A stretch of DNA of 20,406 bases from Gamarada debralockiae (Eukaryota; Ascomycota; Leotiomycetes; Helotiales; Hyphodiscaceae). The notes beneath the pieces are model-generated. The model saw only the letters and a program-made list of their open reading frames with translations, had not been told where the DNA came from and ran no database searches. The DNA lies in NCBI GenBank assembly GCA_002803225.1, contig NXFV01000988.1, forward strand, positions 1 to 20,406. Direction: 5' to 3'. Shown here piece by piece: positions 18,590-20,406 of the stretch (position 1 is the stretch's first letter; each line of letters opens with the position of its first letter). A program made the position numbers and the translations under genes.

Positions 18590-19391
18590 GTTGTTTTCTC
18601 CTGGCTTCAGAAGTGTCTAGAATCTCATAGGGGGTGTGAAAGACTCTAGAATATGTGCTAACACGACTCATCAGGGTCGATGGCCCAGATCCGGTCCTTG
18701 TCAGTATGCATAGAAATGCTAGGGTCAAATACACAGCCCTAAGTCACTGTTGGGGCAGCAAATCTACAACGATAACGAACATGCAGAATATAGACGATCA
18801 TGTTTGCCAGATACCCATAGATGAATTACCCAGGTCATTCCGAGATGCGGATTGGCCACCCGCGCATTTGGGGCATCCAATATCTTTGGATTGATTCATT
18901 CTAGACCCCAGAGAAGACTGGACTGTTGAATCTGAACGTATGAGGTAGATCTAGTAGAACTCTTTTCTGGCTATATCAGCTCTGGATCCTATCGATAGCC
19001 ATGGAGGTTTTCTTCATAATTGTGACGAAAAGCAGGGAGTACGACTCCTGAATATCCAGCTGGCGATAGTTATCTGTATGTCCGGGCCCTTCAGCCAACT
19101 TGGGATGCCGTGTTTAAGAGCGCTCCCTCGTATGCCGATATTCAAAAAGCCCAAAGAAACCTTGACTAGAGGACAGAACAAACGTGTATGGACATTGCAT
19201 GAACGGTTACTACATTACAGCAACACAGATGTTCTGGAAATGCTCTACCTACTCCATCCGCGAGAGCAGTATAGAACAGCAAGACTAGTTTTTGGATGCG
19301 GGCCTCTGGATAGAAGGAGAAGACTTCACAAGGCTTCTCTTCCCCCAAGGCAATCAGCTCTGGTCTCCTGCCAAATCGCTTCCTTGCAATA
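18590..19391 (+). pseudogene. HET-domain (heterokaryon incompatibility) protein pseudogene, 3' end cut by an LTR
   Basis: The conceptual reading starts WLQKCLESHRGC, shifts frame near 18650, then gives LTRLIRVDG, YTALSHCWG (the hallmark of the HET domain), DELPRSFRDA, a shift at 18850, then GIQYLWIDSF, a shift near 18895, and EDWTVESERM. Stop codons follow at 18946, 18952 and 18955, then NSFLAISALD, RVWTLHERLL (19183-19212), a shift, MFWKCSTYS, a TAG, and WIEGEDFTRLL. The block order equals that of HET proteins, which trigger cell death after fusion of incompatible fungal cells. With at least four shifts and five stops, the gene is inactive. Similarity stops at about 19391, exactly where the LTR begins. 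Confidence 0.8.
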
Positions 19392-19645
19392 TGGTCACGT
19401 GACAGACGAGAAGTAAGGAGAATGAGGTTTATTAAGGCTGTGAAGACACTGGAGATACTAACGAACAAACCAAGTACAGTAGTCTGTACTTATAGACAGA
19501 AAACCTCCCTATGACTCATAGAACACGTCACACTGATCAAGTGAACTCTGAGTCATGTGAAGCCATGTAACTCAGCAGGCATCACTGATAACCAGAAACA
19601 CTGCTATCTGCCTAGAACCAGAGTCACTGATTACCCATTCCAACA
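19392..19645 (-). mobile_element. Copia-like LTR, minus orientation, about 254 bp
   Basis: Read on the minus strand, the element starts TGTTGGAATGGGTAATCAG and ends CACGTGACCA, so it has TG...CA ends. It carries a TATA-like TATAAGTA (near 19485) and an AATAAA poly(A) signal (near 19430) in the right order for an LTR. TGTTGGAATG is a frequent start of fungal Ty1/copia LTRs. The flanking five bases differ (caata at 19387-19391, gcttt at 19646-19650), so it is not a clean solo LTR. It may be the 3' LTR of a longer or rearranged element reaching right. It disrupts the HET pseudogene. Confidence 0.6.
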
Positions 19646-19735
19646 GCTTTCTCGACCAAGCGGCGGAGACCTTTGCTCTTATTGTTCACCTGAGTTTATC
19701 TGCAGCAGCCCTGATGACCTCTGCTAGCTTCTGCA

Positions 19736-19805
19736 GTGAGCAGAGGTGAGCAGAGGTGAGCAGAAGTGAGCAGAGGTGAGCAGAAGTGAGTAGCGGTGAG
19801 GAGGG
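19736..19805. repeat. Minisatellite, seven 10-bp units (gtgagcagag consensus)
   Basis: Five units are gtgagcagag or gtgagcagaa; the last two (gtgagtagcg, gtgaggaggg) are decayed. An upstream acctctgct (near 19717) is complementary to agcagaggt in the first units, so the start of the array can form a hairpin. Confidence 0.85.
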
Positions 19806-20406
19806 GTGTAAATGAGTGTGAAGCGGAGGGCGATGGGTCACGTGCGCGGCGGCTTAGCGGTGAGGTGAGGATTGAGGTGAAATAACAAGAAAACTAAGCT
19901 AAAGAGGGGGGGAAGCCTCCTCAAGCTACAGAAAGAAGAAATTATAGGCTATGCCTTATTACGACCATTCCAACCAGCAACTCTTAGCTAATATTATATA
20001 TATAGTATGGAAGCTTCCTTGGAAAGCTCCTCCAGACTACGAAAGCACTCGAATCTCACGGTGGTAGTATTCAGGTGTTGAAATACTGCAGTATTTACGG
20101 AAGTATTGCTATCGACTACACTGAGCTCATTTGAATGAGCTTGGCATAGGAATGAAATAACCCTCAAGAGCAAGGTTGCAGATCGTCAAAATTGTGAATA
20201 TCGGCAAAGCAGTTTCTAGCAGTATCGGTCATTATATCGCGTTATATCAAATTAGCATCCTACGTATTCTCGCCAAGCACACCTAACTTCCCATCCAGCA
20301 CTAGCATCTACTGTTGTTATGAGAACCCTGATACTGAGGTGCATAAGGCGCTAGTACAGAATAGGCTTCAAAAGCTTCAATTCAAAATCTCTACCCTTTC
20401 ATATGA
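19806..20406. other. Gene-free right end, possible internal retrotransposon sequence
   Basis: No frame or coding remnant is seen. Features are a run of g at about 19905, a TA-rich patch near 19990-20005, two short inverted repeats (below and gctcatt-tg-aatgagc at about 20124-20139), and ccattccaacc near 19964, which recalls the tip of the neighbouring LTR. It may belong to the element whose LTR lies at 19392-19645. Confidence 0.35.
20081..20096. repeat. Perfect 16-bp palindrome
   Basis: aaatactgcagtattt is its own reverse complement. A partial copy (ggaagtattgc) follows a few bases later. Its function is unknown. Confidence 0.7.

Noticed and set aside
18655..18894. Intact 79-residue HET protein
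   Set aside because: It starts at a GTG, lacks the rest of the HET domain in frame, and the missing blocks are found in the other frames with stops, so it is a piece of a pseudogene.
19166..19468. Minus-strand ORF of 100 residues
   Set aside because: It spans the junction of the LTR and the antisense of the HET remnant, so it is a chimeric chance frame.
19640..19975. Second LTR tip at ccattccaacc near 19964
   Set aside because: Only about 10 bases resemble the LTR end and the following bases diverge at once, so a repeat pair cannot be claimed.

Overview
The window looks like a stretch of a filamentous ascomycete (Pezizomycotina) nuclear genome. The evidence is two short GT-AG introns, eukaryote-only proteins (an RNA polymerase III subunit), and the fungal-specific families found here: NLRs with TPR or ankyrin repeats, HET-domain and 2EXR-domain proteins. 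A species cannot be named from this sequence. All family calls come from reading motifs by eye; no database search was run.

Layout, left to right. (1) Positions 2-454 hold the C-terminal end of a TPR-repeat protein, probably an NLR-type receptor. (2) Positions 455-2143 are AT-rich and gene-free, with palindromes, and look like decayed repeat DNA. (3) Positions 2144-4192 and 5930-7948 are two intact, intronless paralogues on the minus strand. Both are FAD-linked oxidases of the sugar-lactone oxidase type (FAD_binding_4 plus ALO), and both carry the same extra N-terminal segment of about 140 residues. (4) Positions 8524-9462 are a relic DNA transposon with imperfect terminal inverted repeats and one internal reading frame. 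(5) Positions 10078-11387 are an NLR (NACHT/ankyrin-type) pseudogene. (6) Positions 11886-13226 encode a two-exon FAD-dependent monooxygenase of the salicylate hydroxylase type. (7) Convergent to it, 13642-15697 is a two-exon gene for RNA polymerase III subunit RPC4. (8) Positions 15883-16130 are a fold-back MITE with a 5-bp target duplication, just upstream of RPC4. (9) Positions 16687-17491 are a 2EXR-domain pseudogene that becomes visible only when three reading frames are joined. (10) Positions 18590-19391 are a HET-domain pseudogene, cut off by (11) a copia-like LTR on the minus strand at 19392-19645. A 10-bp minisatellite follows, then AT-rich sequence with palindromes.

Overall, this is an accessory island. 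Four of its loci belong to expanded fungal families, three of them (NLR-TPR, NLR-ankyrin, HET) of the self/non-self recognition type. Only the NLR-TPR end is open, and the other three are broken. Several of the stop codons fit C-to-T changes in a CpA context, which suggests repeat-induced point mutation or similar decay. The intact genes are the oxidase pair, the monooxygenase and the housekeeping RPC4. RPC4 sits as a conserved anchor between recognition-gene remnants and transposon remnants. Nothing in the sequence links the oxidase pair and the monooxygenase into one pathway.
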